A DNA stretch of 64,000 nt from Candidatus Propionivibrio dominans (GTDB lineage Bacteria; Pseudomonadota; Gammaproteobacteria; Burkholderiales; Rhodocyclaceae), in contig JADJNC010000060.1 in NCBI GenBank assembly GCA_016709335.1, positions 218,111-282,110 of the forward strand, written 5' to 3'. Under the pieces are notes generated by a model. It worked only from the letters and a program-made list of their open reading frames with translations, was not told the DNA's origin and searched no databases. The position numbers and the translations under genes are program-made. Positions 8,721-18,607 of the stretch are shown here, piece after piece; the stretch's first letter is position 1; each line of letters begins with the position of its first letter.

Positions 8721-9281
8721 ATGGACCACCTGATCAAAGACACCGCGACACTGGAACTCTACGCCTGGCTGGATCCGGATGCCGAGTTGCCGGGCTGGGA
8801 CGTACTCACCGGCAACCCCTTCGGCACGTCCTTGCCGGAAGACCAATTCACCACGGTGCAGAATTATTTTGCCGAATACCATCTCGAATACTACCGACAG
8901 CGGCTCTACAACAACTTCCCCAGTCGCCTGCACGCCCTGTTGCTCTTTGCCACACGCGTTGACGCCGAGAATTTCCGCGCCAAACATCCCGGCCGTGTCT
9001 TTGGCAAAACACTGGTTCGTGCGCGTAGCCAGGGGGCTTACGTCGTCTCGTTTCACGATTCAAGCTGGCTGGATTACCTGCGCCTGCCGCACAGCCTCAG
9101 CCTGACGACGCTCTACGAAGTTTCCAGCCACTACTGGAAAGGCGCGCTGGTCGAGGAAATCGGCCTGCGCTTCATGAACGAGCGCTGGCGCGAACCGCCG
9201 GTTATCGAAGCCCTGTTTCAGGGAACACTGGAGCCCATTCACCGGCAGCAACATACCCCCTGGCTACCCGGATTTTCCTGA
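8721..9281 (+). CDS. conserved hypothetical protein, 186 aa
   Basis: A soluble protein without signal or membrane segments, rich in aromatic residues ('WLDPDAELPGWDVLTGNPFG', 'NFPSRLHALLLFATRVDAENF', 'SSWLDYLRLPHSLSLTTLYE'). The middle part is reminiscent of DUF2441-type proteins, which have an ADP-ribosyltransferase-like fold, but I see no catalytic triad I would defend. It stands alone between the MITE-like element and a REP-type repeat. Upstream 8636-8720 is plain spacer. Reading-frame quality is good and function is unknown. Confidence 0.6.
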   Translation: MDHLIKDTATLELYAWLDPDAELPGWDVLTGNPFGTSLPEDQFTTVQNYFAEYHLEYYRQRLYNNFPSRLHALLLFATRVDAENFRAKHPGRVFGKTLVRARSQGAYVVSFHDSSWLDYLRLPHSLSLTTLYEVSSHYWKGALVEEIGLRFMNERWREPPVIEALFQGTLEPIHRQQHTPWLPGFS

Positions 9282-9320
9282 GCGTCTGTACAGAAATCAT
9301 TGCTGTCTGATGTCCACGCT

Positions 9321-9418
9321 TGTCACCCCGGCGTAAGCCGGGGTCCAGTTCGTTTATCTGATTGTTATATTGAATATCGGAGGAAGGTACTGGATTCCGG
9401 CGTTCGCCGGAATGACGG
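9321..9418. repeat. composite REP-type palindrome pair
   Basis: Two inverted palindromes ('CACCCCGGCGTAAGCCGGGG' and 'GGATTCCGGCGTTCGCCGG') flank a conserved spacer that includes TTTATCTGATTGTT and GAGGAAGGTACTGG. The same composite occurs at 14401-14499 and, inverted, at 40855-40980. These are extragenic palindromes of the class widespread in Betaproteobacteria. Confidence 0.8.
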
Positions 9419-9451
9419 CCGGGGAGCCTCTGAGCGGCCGATACGCTTTTT

Positions 9452-10138
9452 TCATTGGCGTCCCGGCAGAATCAGCGGGGGTTGCGGTTGCGGTTGCGGT
9501 TGCGATTGGGGTCGGTGCGGTGGAGCAATTGGCTGCGGCAGCGGCACAGGCCGTCTGGGGTTGTTCAGAATCGTCACAAAGCGCATGAAAAAGCGGATGG
9601 GTTTCGCCTTTTTGATGACCTGCCCGCCTGCGTCAACAATACTTGCGTCCAGTTGCATGCTCTGATTGGCCGGCGGCAGGGTATCGCCCCAGAACTCCGG
9701 CGGAACGATGAACTCGGTGGCGGTAAAGCGCTGACCGACAGGGCGACCGTTGATGCTGACCACAAAGGCATGCCCGGCTCCGAGTTGCAGCGGCGGATCG
9801 ACGGCAACGCGCACTTCGAAGAGTGCCGTATTGGCGGCGGCACTGCCGTTATCCTCAGGGGAAACAATGGCAAAGCTGCGGTACGCCGGCGCGGTAAACT
9901 CGGGCATCATGCTCTCACCCCGGCCTGGCGCAGGGGCAGGCTCGGCAGGTCTGCTGGCCGGCTCCGGCGCTACGACATTGAGCGGCTGCAAAGTAACTTC
10001 CCGGGATCCCGACTGCGGCTTGTCGGAAAAAACCGGACCCTTTGCTCCCGGCGTCACATAAACGCCCTGCGCGTGCAGCGTCACGTTCTGGAGCATCAGG
10101 GCAGAGAACAGAATGATCGTCGTCAGGAAAGATTTCAT
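9452..10138 (-). CDS. secreted DUF4124-type protein with Pro/Gln-rich tail
   Basis: About 228 residues from the ATG giving MKSFLTTIILFSALMLQNV. A signal peptide ends near 'LHAQG'. A DUF4124-like segment follows ('GVYVTPGAKGPVFSDKPQSGSREVTLQPL'), then a linker and a beta-rich domain ('PEDNGSAAANTALFEVRVAVDPPLQLGAGHAFVVSINGRPVG') resembling cell-envelope accessory proteins. The tail 'PHRPQSQPQPQPQPP' comes from a 6-bp tandem repeat (about 9482-9512). The alpha/beta hydrolase stop lies 24 bases upstream, so the two are probably co-transcribed. No enzymatic role can be assigned. Confidence 0.75.
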   Translation of the reverse strand: MKSFLTTIILFSALMLQNVTLHAQGVYVTPGAKGPVFSDKPQSGSREVTLQPLNVVAPEPASRPAEPAPAPGRGESMMPEFTAPAYRSFAIVSPEDNGSAAANTALFEVRVAVDPPLQLGAGHAFVVSINGRPVGQRFTATEFIVPPEFWGDTLPPANQSMQLDASIVDAGGQVIKKAKPIRFFMRFVTILNNPRRPVPLPQPIAPPHRPQSQPQPQPQPPLILPGRQ

Positions 10139-10161
10139 CAAAGCCTCCGCAACCTTGGCAG

Positions 10162-11064
10162 TCAATCAGCCCCGGCCTCGGTCAAGGGCCGCAATCCGTC
10201 CAGCATAGCCGCAGCCACCCGGGGCGAATAAAGCATGGCCAGATGACCCAGACCGTCAATGGTCCGGCTCTGCGCCCCCGGCCATTGCAGATTCGACTGC
10301 GGCATCACGAAGTTGTCATGCGGGCTGAAGATGGTCAGAGTATCGGCCGCTGGCGCTTCGCTGGCAAGCGCCTTCAACCACGCACTACCTGGCGTCATCT
10401 GGCGGGCGTTTTCGCCGATCCCGGCTCTTGCCAGTTCGCTGCCCGCATGCGGTGTCCCCAGCGTCAGCAGCCGCTTCACTCGCGCGCTGCCGTAACGACG
10501 CAAATAGGCACGCGCCACCAATCCACCCATGCTGTGCCCGATCAGGATCACCTGCTTTGCACCGGTCGCCGCGAGTACTTCGTCAATGCGCCGGGAGACG
10601 TGCTCCACATAGTTCTCGATACTCGTGTAGATAGGCTCCAGACTGATCGTCGCCACCACCCAGCCTGCACCCTCCAGACGCCGGCGCAACCACCACCACG
10701 CCGCTCGCGAACAGCCATAACCGTTGATCAGCAACAGGACCGGACGCTCGGGGCTCGGCCGCAGGCGATCCGCCCCCATCCACCAGCGTTCGAAAGGCGA
10801 AATCAGAACGAAGTTGACAATAAAAGCCATGTATTCGGCAATCACCATGCGCATCGCCGGCCACCAGCCAAGTAGTGGCCAAGGCGAGCGATAGAACCAG
10901 GCATAGACATAGGTCAGCCCGGTTATCCACAACCGCAAGCCGAGCATACCGGCCACCGCAAACAGGCCAGCACCGAGCGCAGAGGCGTCGAAATAGCGCA
11001 GGGCCAGCGTCGAGTGACGGCCAGCTCAAACAGAATAAACAGGCGAAGAACGATGGCCAGCATG
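10162..11064 (-). CDS. alpha/beta hydrolase (lipase-like), frameshifted near the N-terminus
   Basis: The body (10162-10956, 264 aa) has the nucleophile elbow 'LIGHSMGG', an oxyanion region 'LLLINGYGCSRAAWWWL', and late Asp/His in 'IFSPHDNFVMPQ' and 'IDGLGHLAML', as in triacylglycerol lipase/esterase-like enzymes. Upstream, the other frame has an ATG at 11064 with GAGGAAAG before it and encodes MLAIVLRLFILFELAV. The body frame upstream of its GTG reads STLALRYFDASALGAGLFAVAG and hits a stop at about 11024. Both pieces look coding, so I infer one membrane-anchored hydrolase of about 300 residues broken by a one-base deletion near 11011-11018. Confidence 0.78.
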
Positions 11065-11090
11065 AAAGACTTTCCTCAATGACACTTGAT

Positions 11091-11220
11091 GCACTGGGCA
11101 CCGGCTTCCGCCGGTGTGACGAGTGATCGTCGTTTCCTTGACGCATTGAACTTGCACGGATCGATGAAAATGGAACCCCCTTGTTAACCCGTCATTCCGG
11201 CGCACGCCGGAATCCAGTCC
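11091..11220. repeat. REP-type palindromes (two)
   Basis: 'CACCGGCTTCCGCCGGTGTG' at 11100-11119 and 'GTCATTCCGGCGCACGCCGG' at 11191-11210. They lie in the spacer upstream of the alpha/beta hydrolase and downstream of the GMC gene. No gene is present. Confidence 0.7.
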
Positions 11221-11251
11221 GTTAATCAAAATAGGGTTTTTCAGAAGCTGA

Positions 11252-12888
11252 TCAGCCCCGGTGCGCCGCCCTGATCATGTCGACCGCTTTTTCGGCAATC
11301 ATGACGGTCGGCGCGTTGGTATTGCCGCCAACGAGCAGGGGCATGATCGAGGCATCGACAACGCGCAGACCGCTCAGCCCGTGCACGCGCAACTGCGCAT
11401 CGACGACGGCCTGTGGATCACACCCCATCTTGCAGGTACCGACCGGATGATAAATCGTTTCGGCCTTGTTACGTATGAAATGCCGGAGATCATCGTCGCT
11501 CAGGACGTCGCGACCCGGAACAATCTCCGCGCCGCGATAAGCGTCGAAGGCCCTGGCGGCGAAAATCCTGCGCGCCAGCCTGACACCGCGCAGCATGTGC
11601 TCGATGTCTTCCGGGTCGGTAAGATAACCGGCGCGGATATCCGGCGCGGCAAACGGGTCGGCACTGTGCAGGCGTATCTCGCCCCGACTTTTGGGTCGCA
11701 GATTGCATACATGCAGTGAATAACCTTCACCGCACAGAAACAGCAGATCACGCGCATGGTCGCGCAGCTTCCCCGGGCTGAAATGGAACTGCAGGTCAGG
11801 CAGGGCTTCGTCCGGCGAACTTCGGGTCACCCCGCAGCCTTCCGCGCCATTGGTGGTGAACATCCCGCGACCGGCCACCAGATAACGCAGCAGATCGAAC
11901 CCGCCGCGCAGAACACTGCGCCAGGTAATGCCATAGGAGACCGGCCGGGTACAGGCCTGTACCAGCATGACATCGAGATGATCCTGCAGATTCTTTCCGA
12001 CACCCGGCAGATGATGCCGGGGTTCGATGCCGACCTGTTCGAGTTGCCAGGCATCCCCACCCCGGACAACATCAGCAGGCGCGGACTTTGAATGGCCCCG
12101 GCCGAGAGAATGACTTCCAGATTCGCCCTGACGTGCTGCAAGCGCCCCTGATGCTTGTATTCGACGCCGACGGCCCGATTGTTTTCAAAGAGCACCTGCG
12201 TCGCATGAGCCCCGGTAATCACCGTCAGATTGGCGCGTGCGCGCGCCGGCGCCAGATAGCCGCGCGCCGTACTGCAGCGACGACCGTCCTTCTGCGTCAC
12301 CTGAAACGGCCCGACGCCCTCGGGATTCGGCCCGTTGAAGTCGGTGTTGTACGGCAGGCCAGCCTGCACCCCGGCGTCGATGAAGACCTGAGTCAATGGA
12401 CTGGGGCTGCGCAAGTCGGCGACATTAAGCGGCCCGCCCGTTCCGTGATACGCCGAAGCACCGCGCTCCTGATTCTGCGAACGTTTGAAGTAAGGCAGGA
12501 CATCGGCAAACGACCAGCCCGGGTTGCCCAGTGCCGCCCATTGATCGTAGTCATCCGGATGGCCGCGCAGGTAACACATGGCGTTCGATGAACTGCTGCC
12601 GCCCAGTGTACGGCCGCGCGGCCAGAACATCCGGCGCCCGCCCATTTCCGGCTCGCCCTGCGTGTAGAAATTCCAGTTGAGCACCTTGCTGCGCATCATC
12701 CAGATGATGCCCATCGGCATGTGAATCAGGGGATGCCGATCCGGCGGGCCGGCCTCCAGCAGACACACCGAAACATCGCTGTCTTCGCTCAGCCGGCTGG
12801 CCAGCACGCACCCCGCCGAGCCGCCGCCAACAATGACATAATCGAACACGCTTGCCGCCTCCTTGGTGAGTGTCCCAACCATCAGCAA
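11252..12888 (-). pseudogene. GMC-family FAD alcohol dehydrogenase/oxidase, one frameshift
   Basis: Choline-dehydrogenase-like flavoenzyme, about 545 residues if the frames are joined. N-part (12888 to about 12055): FAD motif 'YVIVGGGSAGCVLASRL', GMC signature 1 'GRTLGGSSSSNAMCYLRG' and signature 2 'GAIQSPRLLMLSGVG'. C-part (about 12055 to 11252): 'LEQVGIEPRHHLPGVGKNL', catalytic His in '[14 protein letters not shown]' and '[17 protein letters not shown]'. The frame changes at the CCCC run 12054-12057, where one base is missing from the SGVGD codons. All signatures are intact on both sides, so this may be a sequencing indel. It lies 14 bases after the aldehyde dehydrogenase and likely forms an alcohol-to-aldehyde-to-acid pair with it. 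Confidence 0.85.
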
Positions 12889-12902
12889 TCCAGGCCTCCG
12901 GA

Positions 12903-14318
12903 TCAGTGCAACAGAATCTTCATCAAGCGCTCGAACCGGGCGCCGTAGGGCGGTTTGAAGAGGCCGATCCCCGAGAACCTCGATTGATGGAAAACGCCCT
13001 TCTGCGCCGAAAATGTCCGGAAGCCATCAAAACCGTGATAACAGCCCATGCCGCTCGGCCCCACCCCGCCGAAAGGCAGGTCGTCCTGTGCGATGTGCAG
13101 AATGGTGTCATTGATCGTCACCCCGCCGGAAACCGTCTGCTTCAGCACCCTGTCTAAGCTCGACGAATCGGTTTCGAAGAAATAAAGCGCCAGTGGCCGT
13201 GGCCGCGCATTGACATAGTCAATCGCCTGATCGAGGTTGCGATAGGGAACCAGGGGCAGCAACGGTCCGAAAATCTCGTCCTGCATGACGCACATGCCAT
13301 CATTAACCCCGTGCAGAACGAGCGGGAACAGGCGACGCGACAGCGGATCGGAAAGCGCACCCGGCACCAGCTCGACAATTTCCGCGCCCTGCTCCCGCGC
13401 CTCATCGACATAGCCGCAAAGCCGCACGTAATGGCGATCATTGATGATGCTGGTGTAGTCCGGCGTGTTCAGAATGTCGGGGTAGCAGCGGGCCACGACG
13501 CGACGCGCTATTTCGATAAAGTCCTGCTCGCGACCGGCGGGCAACAACACATAGTCCGGCGCGATGCAGGTCTGTCCGGCATTGAGCGTCTTGCCGACAA
13601 TGATTCTTTCGACCGCCTTGGCGAAGTTCGCCGAGTTCCCGATGATCGCCGGCGACTTGCCGCCGAGTTCGAGCGTCACCGGCACAAGATTCTCAGCCGC
13701 AGCGCGCATGACATGCCGGCCCACCGGCGTCGACCCGGTAAACAGCAGATGGTCGAAAGGCAATTGCGCAAAGGCCTGGGCGATCTGCGCATCGCCTTCG
13801 ACCACCGAGACCTCATCGTCTGAAAAATGACGCGCGATCAACCGGGCGAACAGACGCGACGTCGCCGGCGTCAATTCCGACATCTTGGTCAGCACCCGGT
13901 TACCAGCGGCCAAAGCCCCGGCGAGCGGCGCCACGGCGAGGAAAATCGGGTAGTTCCACGGCACGATGATGCCCACCGCACCAAGCGGCTGAAAACGCAC
14001 CTCGGCGCGCGCCGGCCTGAACCACGTCGAAACGCGGCGTCGCTGCGGACGCATCCAGCGGCGCAGATGCTTAAGGGCATCGTCCAGCGCGGCATGACAG
14101 GGGAACAACTCCAGCAGGCGCGTTTCGGCAAGCGAACGGTTGCCGAAATCCTGACACACCGCCTCAGCCAGCGCATCGGCGTTGTCACGCAGCAAGCGAT
14201 CCAGCGCCCGCAGGCGTCGCGCACGCAACTCGACCGGCGGATTCGGCTCGCGCCGTGCCGCAGAATGCAGGCGGGCAAAGCGGGTCTCCAGCGAGTTCGG
14301 ATCATCCAGATCGTTCAT
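12903..14318 (-). CDS. aldehyde dehydrogenase (coniferyl-aldehyde dehydrogenase-like)
   Basis: 471 residues, NAD(P)+-dependent oxidation of aldehydes to acids. Conserved parts are 'IIVPWNYPIFLAVAPLAGALAAGN', the nucleotide loop 'FTGSTPVGRHVM', the general base in 'TLELGGKSP' and the catalytic Cys in 'NAGQTCIAPDYVLL'. The C-terminal 'PFGGVGPSGMGCYHGFDGFRTFS' matches the CalB/coniferyl-aldehyde group, shorter than betaine-aldehyde types. First gene of a two-gene unit with the GMC enzyme. The pair suggests oxidation of a primary or aromatic alcohol; the true substrate is unknown. Confidence 0.88.
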   Translation of the reverse strand: MNDLDDPNSLETRFARLHSAARREPNPPVELRARRLRALDRLLRDNADALAEAVCQDFGNRSLAETRLLELFPCHAALDDALKHLRRWMRPQRRRVSTWFRPARAEVRFQPLGAVGIIVPWNYPIFLAVAPLAGALAAGNRVLTKMSELTPATSRLFARLIARHFSDDEVSVVEGDAQIAQAFAQLPFDHLLFTGSTPVGRHVMRAAAENLVPVTLELGGKSPAIIGNSANFAKAVERIIVGKTLNAGQTCIAPDYVLLPAGREQDFIEIARRVVARCYPDILNTPDYTSIINDRHYVRLCGYVDEAREQGAEIVELVPGALSDPLSRRLFPLVLHGVNDGMCVMQDEIFGPLLPLVPYRNLDQAIDYVNARPRPLALYFFETDSSSLDRVLKQTVSGGVTINDTILHIAQDDLPFGGVGPSGMGCYHGFDGFRTFSAQKGVFHQSRFSGIGLFKPPYGARFERLMKILLH

Positions 14319-14400
14319 TCCTTTGTCTCCGGCGCATCAAATTCCATATTTACCGTCTGAGAGTCTGTGAAAAAAATCATTGTTGCCTGATTTCAACGCT

Positions 14401-14499
14401 CGTCATCCCGGCACAAGCCGGGATCAAGCTCGTTTATCTGATTGTTTTAATGAATATCAGAGGAAGGTACTGGATTCCGGTTTTTACCGGAATGACGGC
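14401..14499. repeat. composite REP-type palindrome pair, copy 2
   Basis: Same composite as 9321-9418, with 'CATCCCGGCACAAGCCGGGA' and 'GGATTCCGGTTTTTACCGG' around the conserved TTTATCTGATTGTT / GAGGAAGGTACTGG spacer. It occupies most of the divergent gap 14319-14612, which holds no gene. Confidence 0.8.
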
Positions 14500-14612
14500 T
14501 TGGGAAGTGGTTATCCATTAATTCACATGCTTTGAGTGTATGCCGCTGCCCTGCCGCCCGTTAGGGGAATTCTTCTAAATGGCAGGTGCTGAGCCGTGCA
14601 TAATTCATCGCC

Positions 14613-15344
14613 ATGGACGATTCGCAACCCGATGACGAAAAGCAGAGATGGACCGAGGCACTGCGCCGCCATCTGAAAACGGCAAAAGCGCTTCGCCAGC
14701 AAGCCAATCAAGCGCCAGCCGCTGCCCGCAAGCGCCTGCTGCTGCGCGAATGGCAAGCGGCACGCCTGGCGCGCAGCTATGCCGGCCTGCTGGCCAGCGA
14801 ACGCTTCGGACAGGCCGCGCAGTTCTTTCTCTCCGACCTCTACGGCCCGAAGGACTTCAGCAGCCGCGACGAGGAAGTTGAACGGATTTTGCCGTTGCTG
14901 GTCAGCCTGCTGCCGGCCTCAGCGCTGCAGACCATCGCGCTGGCCATCGAAGTCGATGCGCTGACCGAACAGCTCGACGCCGCCATGGTGGTCGAGCTGG
15001 AACGCGCCGGAACAATCGACTGCATCGATGAAGACGCCTACACCGCTACCTACCGCCAGGTCGGCCGGCGCCCGGAGCGGGAACGGCAGATCGTCCTCAT
15101 CCGGACTACCGGCGAAGCCCTCGAACGACTCGCAAAAAACTCCCTGCTCACCACCCTGCTCAAGTTGATGCGCGCACCGGCACAGCTTGCCGGGCTTGGC
15201 GATCTGCATGCTTTTCTGGCCAGCGGCTTTGCCGCCTTTCGGCGCATGGGAAATGCGCGCGAGTTTCTCGACTGTATCGAAAGCACCGAACGGAAACTGT
15301 TCCAGAACATGTTCAGCGATGTTGCTAAACCTTTTGCATTCTGA
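14613..15344 (+). CDS. conserved hypothetical protein ('FFLSDLYGPKDFSSRD' family)
   Basis: 243 residues, predicted soluble and alpha-helical, with no signal peptide. It carries 'FGQAAQFFLSDLYGPKDFSSRDEEVERILP', a block I associate with a conserved beta/gamma-proteobacterial family without known role. The N-terminal third is rich in Gln/Arg/Ala helices ('KAKALRQQANQAPAAARKRLLLREW'-like) and the C-terminus contains 'FRRMGNAREFLDCIESTERKLFQNMF'. It stands alone between a REP repeat and the mobile-element remnant. No function is proposed. Confidence 0.7.
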   Translation: MDDSQPDDEKQRWTEALRRHLKTAKALRQQANQAPAAARKRLLLREWQAARLARSYAGLLASERFGQAAQFFLSDLYGPKDFSSRDEEVERILPLLVSLLPASALQTIALAIEVDALTEQLDAAMVVELERAGTIDCIDEDAYTATYRQVGRRPERERQIVLIRTTGEALERLAKNSLLTTLLKLMRAPAQLAGLGDLHAFLASGFAAFRRMGNAREFLDCIESTERKLFQNMFSDVAKPFAF

Positions 15345-15500
15345 GTCTTGGGCTACCCCGGAACCAGGGTTCGCTTGCGGTCGGAGTTGAATCCCCTGTT
15401 GTTTGCGGATATCCGTATTCCCTGATTGATAGGCAGACGCGCGTTGCAGTTTGTAACAGCGATTCATGATGGGTTTATGAGTTTGACGACTGTCTCAGTA

Positions 15501-15918
15501 CGACCCCTATGCACAGTTTGAAACTATGTGCAGGTAGGCGCTGAATCGCAGTATCTGAGGGCGTTTAGGCCGGCAATGCTGCACATAGTTTTTGGCATGC
15601 CGCGTTCCCAAAACATTTTTTTCCTCGCAATCACCAAGAAACATTCGTCGGCGTCACTCGCATGGAATGTCTCCCGTGTTCATTGCCGTCGCCGTCAATT
15701 CGGGGCATCTGGCGTAATGGGGTTCCCTTACTTTTTTCACAAACCGGATCGCGATGAGCCGGTCGCCGTATTGCACGAAATGAATTGCTGCGCTCCCCGA
15801 CGCCGAAACTATGTACAGTTTTACGCTGATAAACTTCGCCCAATGCTAGGCACTACCGAATTTACGATCACTCTACCCAAGAGTGGTGCACATAGTTTCA
15901 AACTGTGCATAGGGGTCG
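15501..15918. mobile_element. 418-bp element with 32-bp perfect inverted repeats, no gene
   Basis: Perfect 32-bp inverted repeats start CGACCCCTATGCACAGTT (15501-15532 and 15887-15918). Two further inner copies of the CACATAGTTT motif lie at about 15581 and 15806 in opposite orientation, giving a nested symmetry. No reading frame between the ends resembles a protein. It could be a non-autonomous transposon, or the end region of the broken element that follows at 16055. The remaining spacer 15345-15500 and 15919-16054 shows nothing else. Confidence 0.65.
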
Positions 15919-16054
15919 CTGTACTAAACCGCTGACGCGGTAATGGTGGGTTACCAGTCGTAGGCGGAGTCTCGAATTCACAAAGAGTTCCGATCGGAGA
16001 ATGATGAAGTGGCTGCGTGCAGCACTTCCCTCAATTCCGATAAGGAGCTTGACC

Positions 16055-16832
16055 ATGACCCCACTACGCCGGCGGATGCTTGAAGATATGGCCATCCGCA
16101 ATCTTGCCGAGAACACCCAATCGTCCTACATCCAGCAGGTCATCGCCTACGCAAAACACTTTCACCGTGACCCGGAAGAACTGGGACCGGAAGAGATTCG
16201 AGCCTATCAGCTCCATCTGACGCAAACTCGAAAGCTCTCGGCCAGCAGTATCAGTGTGGCCACCGGCGCGTTGCGCTTTCTCTTTCCTGGAGTCAATCGA
16301 CAGCATCAAGCACCGGGCGATTCTGATGACCGCCTACGCGGCCGGTTTGCGTGTTTCCGAAGCCACCCATCTCAAGGTGACCGACATCGACAGCCAGCGC
16401 ATGATGCTCCGTGTCGACCAAGGTAAAGGCGGTAAGGATCGATTGGTGATGCTCTCGCCGCGCCTGCTTGAGACGTTGCGTACCTACTGGCGATCCGCCC
16501 ACCCGACGCAGTGGCTGTTTCCGGGCGATCCGCCCGATCAGCCGATCACCCGCAGTGCCGTCGAACTGGCCTGTCAGAAAGCGCACCGCGCCTCGGGCGT
16601 CACCAAGCCGATCACGCCGCACTCGCTGCGCCACGCTTTTGCCACCCACCTGCTCGAATCCGGCACCGATGTGCGCACCATCCAGTTGCTGCTCGGTCAT
16701 CGCAGTCTGGCCACCACCTCGCGCTACCTGAAAGTCGCCACCACCACCGTGTGCGCCACGACCAGCCCCTTCGACCTGTTGCCCCAGGTTCAACCGCCAC
16801 CGACGATACCGACGCCCCCGGCTCATTTCTGA
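16055..16832 (+). pseudogene. tyrosine recombinase (phage-type integrase) with internal deletion
   Basis: An ATG at 16055 with AAGGAG upstream starts 'MTPLRRRMLEDMAIRNLAEN', an N-terminal SAM-like core-binding domain ending at 'SSISVATGALRFLF'. The frame then shifts at about 16290 straight into 'FLESIDSIKHRAILMTAYAAGLRVSEA', so roughly 25-30 residues of the inter-domain linker plus the frame are lost. The catalytic domain is otherwise complete: Arg in 'AGLRVSEATHL', 'TPHSLRHAFATHLLESG', 'LLGHRSLATTSRYLK' with the nucleophilic Tyr. Such recombinases accompany some IS91-family transposases, which is the gene that follows. Confidence 0.85.
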
Positions 16833-16840
16833 GACCGGAC

Positions 16841-18039
16841 GTGCGTGCCACCGGGCTCGAGGTGGCGGACATCTTTCACCAAGCCGGGCCCCTCTACCGT
16901 CAGCAGCACGCTACGGCACTCAGCCGTGGGCAACGCGGCGTCATGAACGCCATTGAGCGCTGCCGAACTGCTGCGCTGGGCGGACACGTCGAGCAGTGTG
17001 ATGCTTGCGGTCTACCAGCGCATTGCCTTCAACAGTTGCAGAAATCGCCACTGCCCGAAGTGTCAGTCTCTGCTGCGTGCGCAATGGCTGGAAGATCGCC
17101 AGGCTGATCTCATTCCGGTGGAGTATTTCCACGTGGTCTTTACGCTACCCGAGGCGGTCGCGGCGATTGCGTATCAGAACAAGGCGGTGGTCTACGGTCT
17201 CCTGTTTCGCGCCACCGCCGAGACCTTGCGCACGATCGCCGCCGATCCGAAACATCTGGGTGCCGAGATCGGCTTCATCGCCATCCTGCACACCTGGGGG
17301 CAGAATCTGCACCACCCGCATCTGCATTGCCTGGTCCCGGGTGGTGGTGTGAGTGCAGATGGCGAGCGCTGGATTTCTGTCTGCCGGGGTTCTTTCTGCC
17401 GGTGCGTGTGCTTTCACGACTGTTTCGCCGGCTGTTTCTGGAACAGTTGCAGCGTGCGTTTGATGCCGGCGATCTGCACCTTTATCACGCGCTTGAAGAA
17501 CTTCAGGCACCGGCGGCCTTCGCCCGCTATCTGGCACCGGTGCGGAAAACCGAGTGGGTGGTTTACGCCAACCGCCCTTTGGCGGACCCCAGCAGGTCCT
17601 CGAGTATCTCGGTCGCTACACGCATCGCGTCGCTATTTCCAATAACCGGCTGATCAACTTCGCTGATGATCGGGTCTGCTTTCGCTGGAAGGATTACCGC
17701 CATGAATCGCGCCCGAAGGTCATGCAGTTGGCGGCCGACGAATTCATTCGCCGCTTTCTGCTTCATGTGCTGCCGAGCAGTTTTCAACGGATTCGGCATT
17801 ACGGCTTCCTGGCCAACCGCTACCGTGCGGTCAAACTTGAACGATGCCGGGAGTTGCTGGCCGAACCCGCTCCGATCATCCCTGTTCCCGACGCTCCTCT
17901 CGACTACCGCGACCGCTACCAGTGGCTCACCGGAAAATCGTTGCGGGATTGCCCGAAGTGCGGCCAGGGCCACATGGTTTGCATCGAGACCTTCTTGCCG
18001 GGCACCCTGCCACGCGGACCACCGGGGGAGCGCGTATGA
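16841..18039 (+). pseudogene. IS91-family transposase, three frameshifts
   Basis: Joined frames give an IS91-type HUH transposase. An N-terminal zinc-binding domain has 'HVEQCDACG' and 'AFNSCRNRHCPKCQSLLRAQW'. The HUH region follows: 'PVEYFHVVFTLPE', 'HTWGQNLHHPHLHCLVPGGG'. Then comes the Tyr region 'VLEYLGRYTHRVAISNNRL' and a C-terminal 'CPKCGQGHM' zinc knuckle. Frame changes lie near 17010, 17380 and 17573. The normal protein is about 390-400 residues, so nothing large is missing, but it cannot be made as is. With the recombinase upstream this is a dead or mis-sequenced IS91-type unit. Confidence 0.85.
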
Positions 18040-18607
18040 AGGCTCATCCCATCGCGCGATGGTCCCTTTCCGGGTTTGCCTCACGGAACGGCGGATTTCC
18101 TTTGGTCTGGAACTCGTCATCCCATCACCCTGCGCACGGGTCATCGCTGGACTGTCGAGCAAATTGCACCGCTATACCGTCAGGCACCGGACACACTGTC
18201 AGGAATTCAAGGCTCATGCTTCAATTTAGCCCTTCTGGCCTCGGTCTAATTCGCAGTTCGATGCGGCCGCTCTGATTCAATCCCCATAGCACCACCGTCT
18301 TCGCGCTGGTTTAGCACAACAGGATTTTTAGCCTACCGGGCGCGGTAGCCGTTCTACGCCACTCCTCAACCGCAGTGCGCCGCGCCCGCTAACCTAAAAA
18401 CCCTCTGCACTATGTAGAGGTTTACAAAGCGACCCTTTGCGGTCACTGGAAGTTTCGAAGGTCAAATGGCAGCTAACAGCGTTGAGCAGCCGTCCGTGAC
18501 GACTGCTCAATTACAAGTCCTCGGCCAATCCCGCCATTAACTCAATGCGCAGAATCCGGCAGCAATCTGCCCTTGGACGATCAGCCTTGTCTGGTGAAAA
18601 TCAACAA
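18040..18607. other. intergenic tail of the mobile element
   Basis: No gene. It contains the imperfect inverted repeat at 18329-18411 and an imperfect hairpin around 18487-18510. The right boundary of the IS91-type unit (origin end) probably lies here, but I cannot fix it. Confidence 0.4.
18329..18411. repeat. inverted repeat downstream of IS91-type remnant
   Basis: Arms 'GGATTTTTAGCCTACCGGGC' and its near-complement 'GCCCGCTAACCTAAAAACCC' are separated by about 30 bases, with GC-rich tips GGGCGCGG/CCGCGCCC. It could be an element terminus or a transcription barrier. Confidence 0.45.

Noticed and set aside
9482..9512. GGTTGC tandem repeat as a regulatory or phase-variation tract
   Set aside because: It lies inside the 3' end of the DUF4124-type gene and encodes a Pro/Gln tail; the 6-bp unit keeps the frame, so it cannot switch expression.
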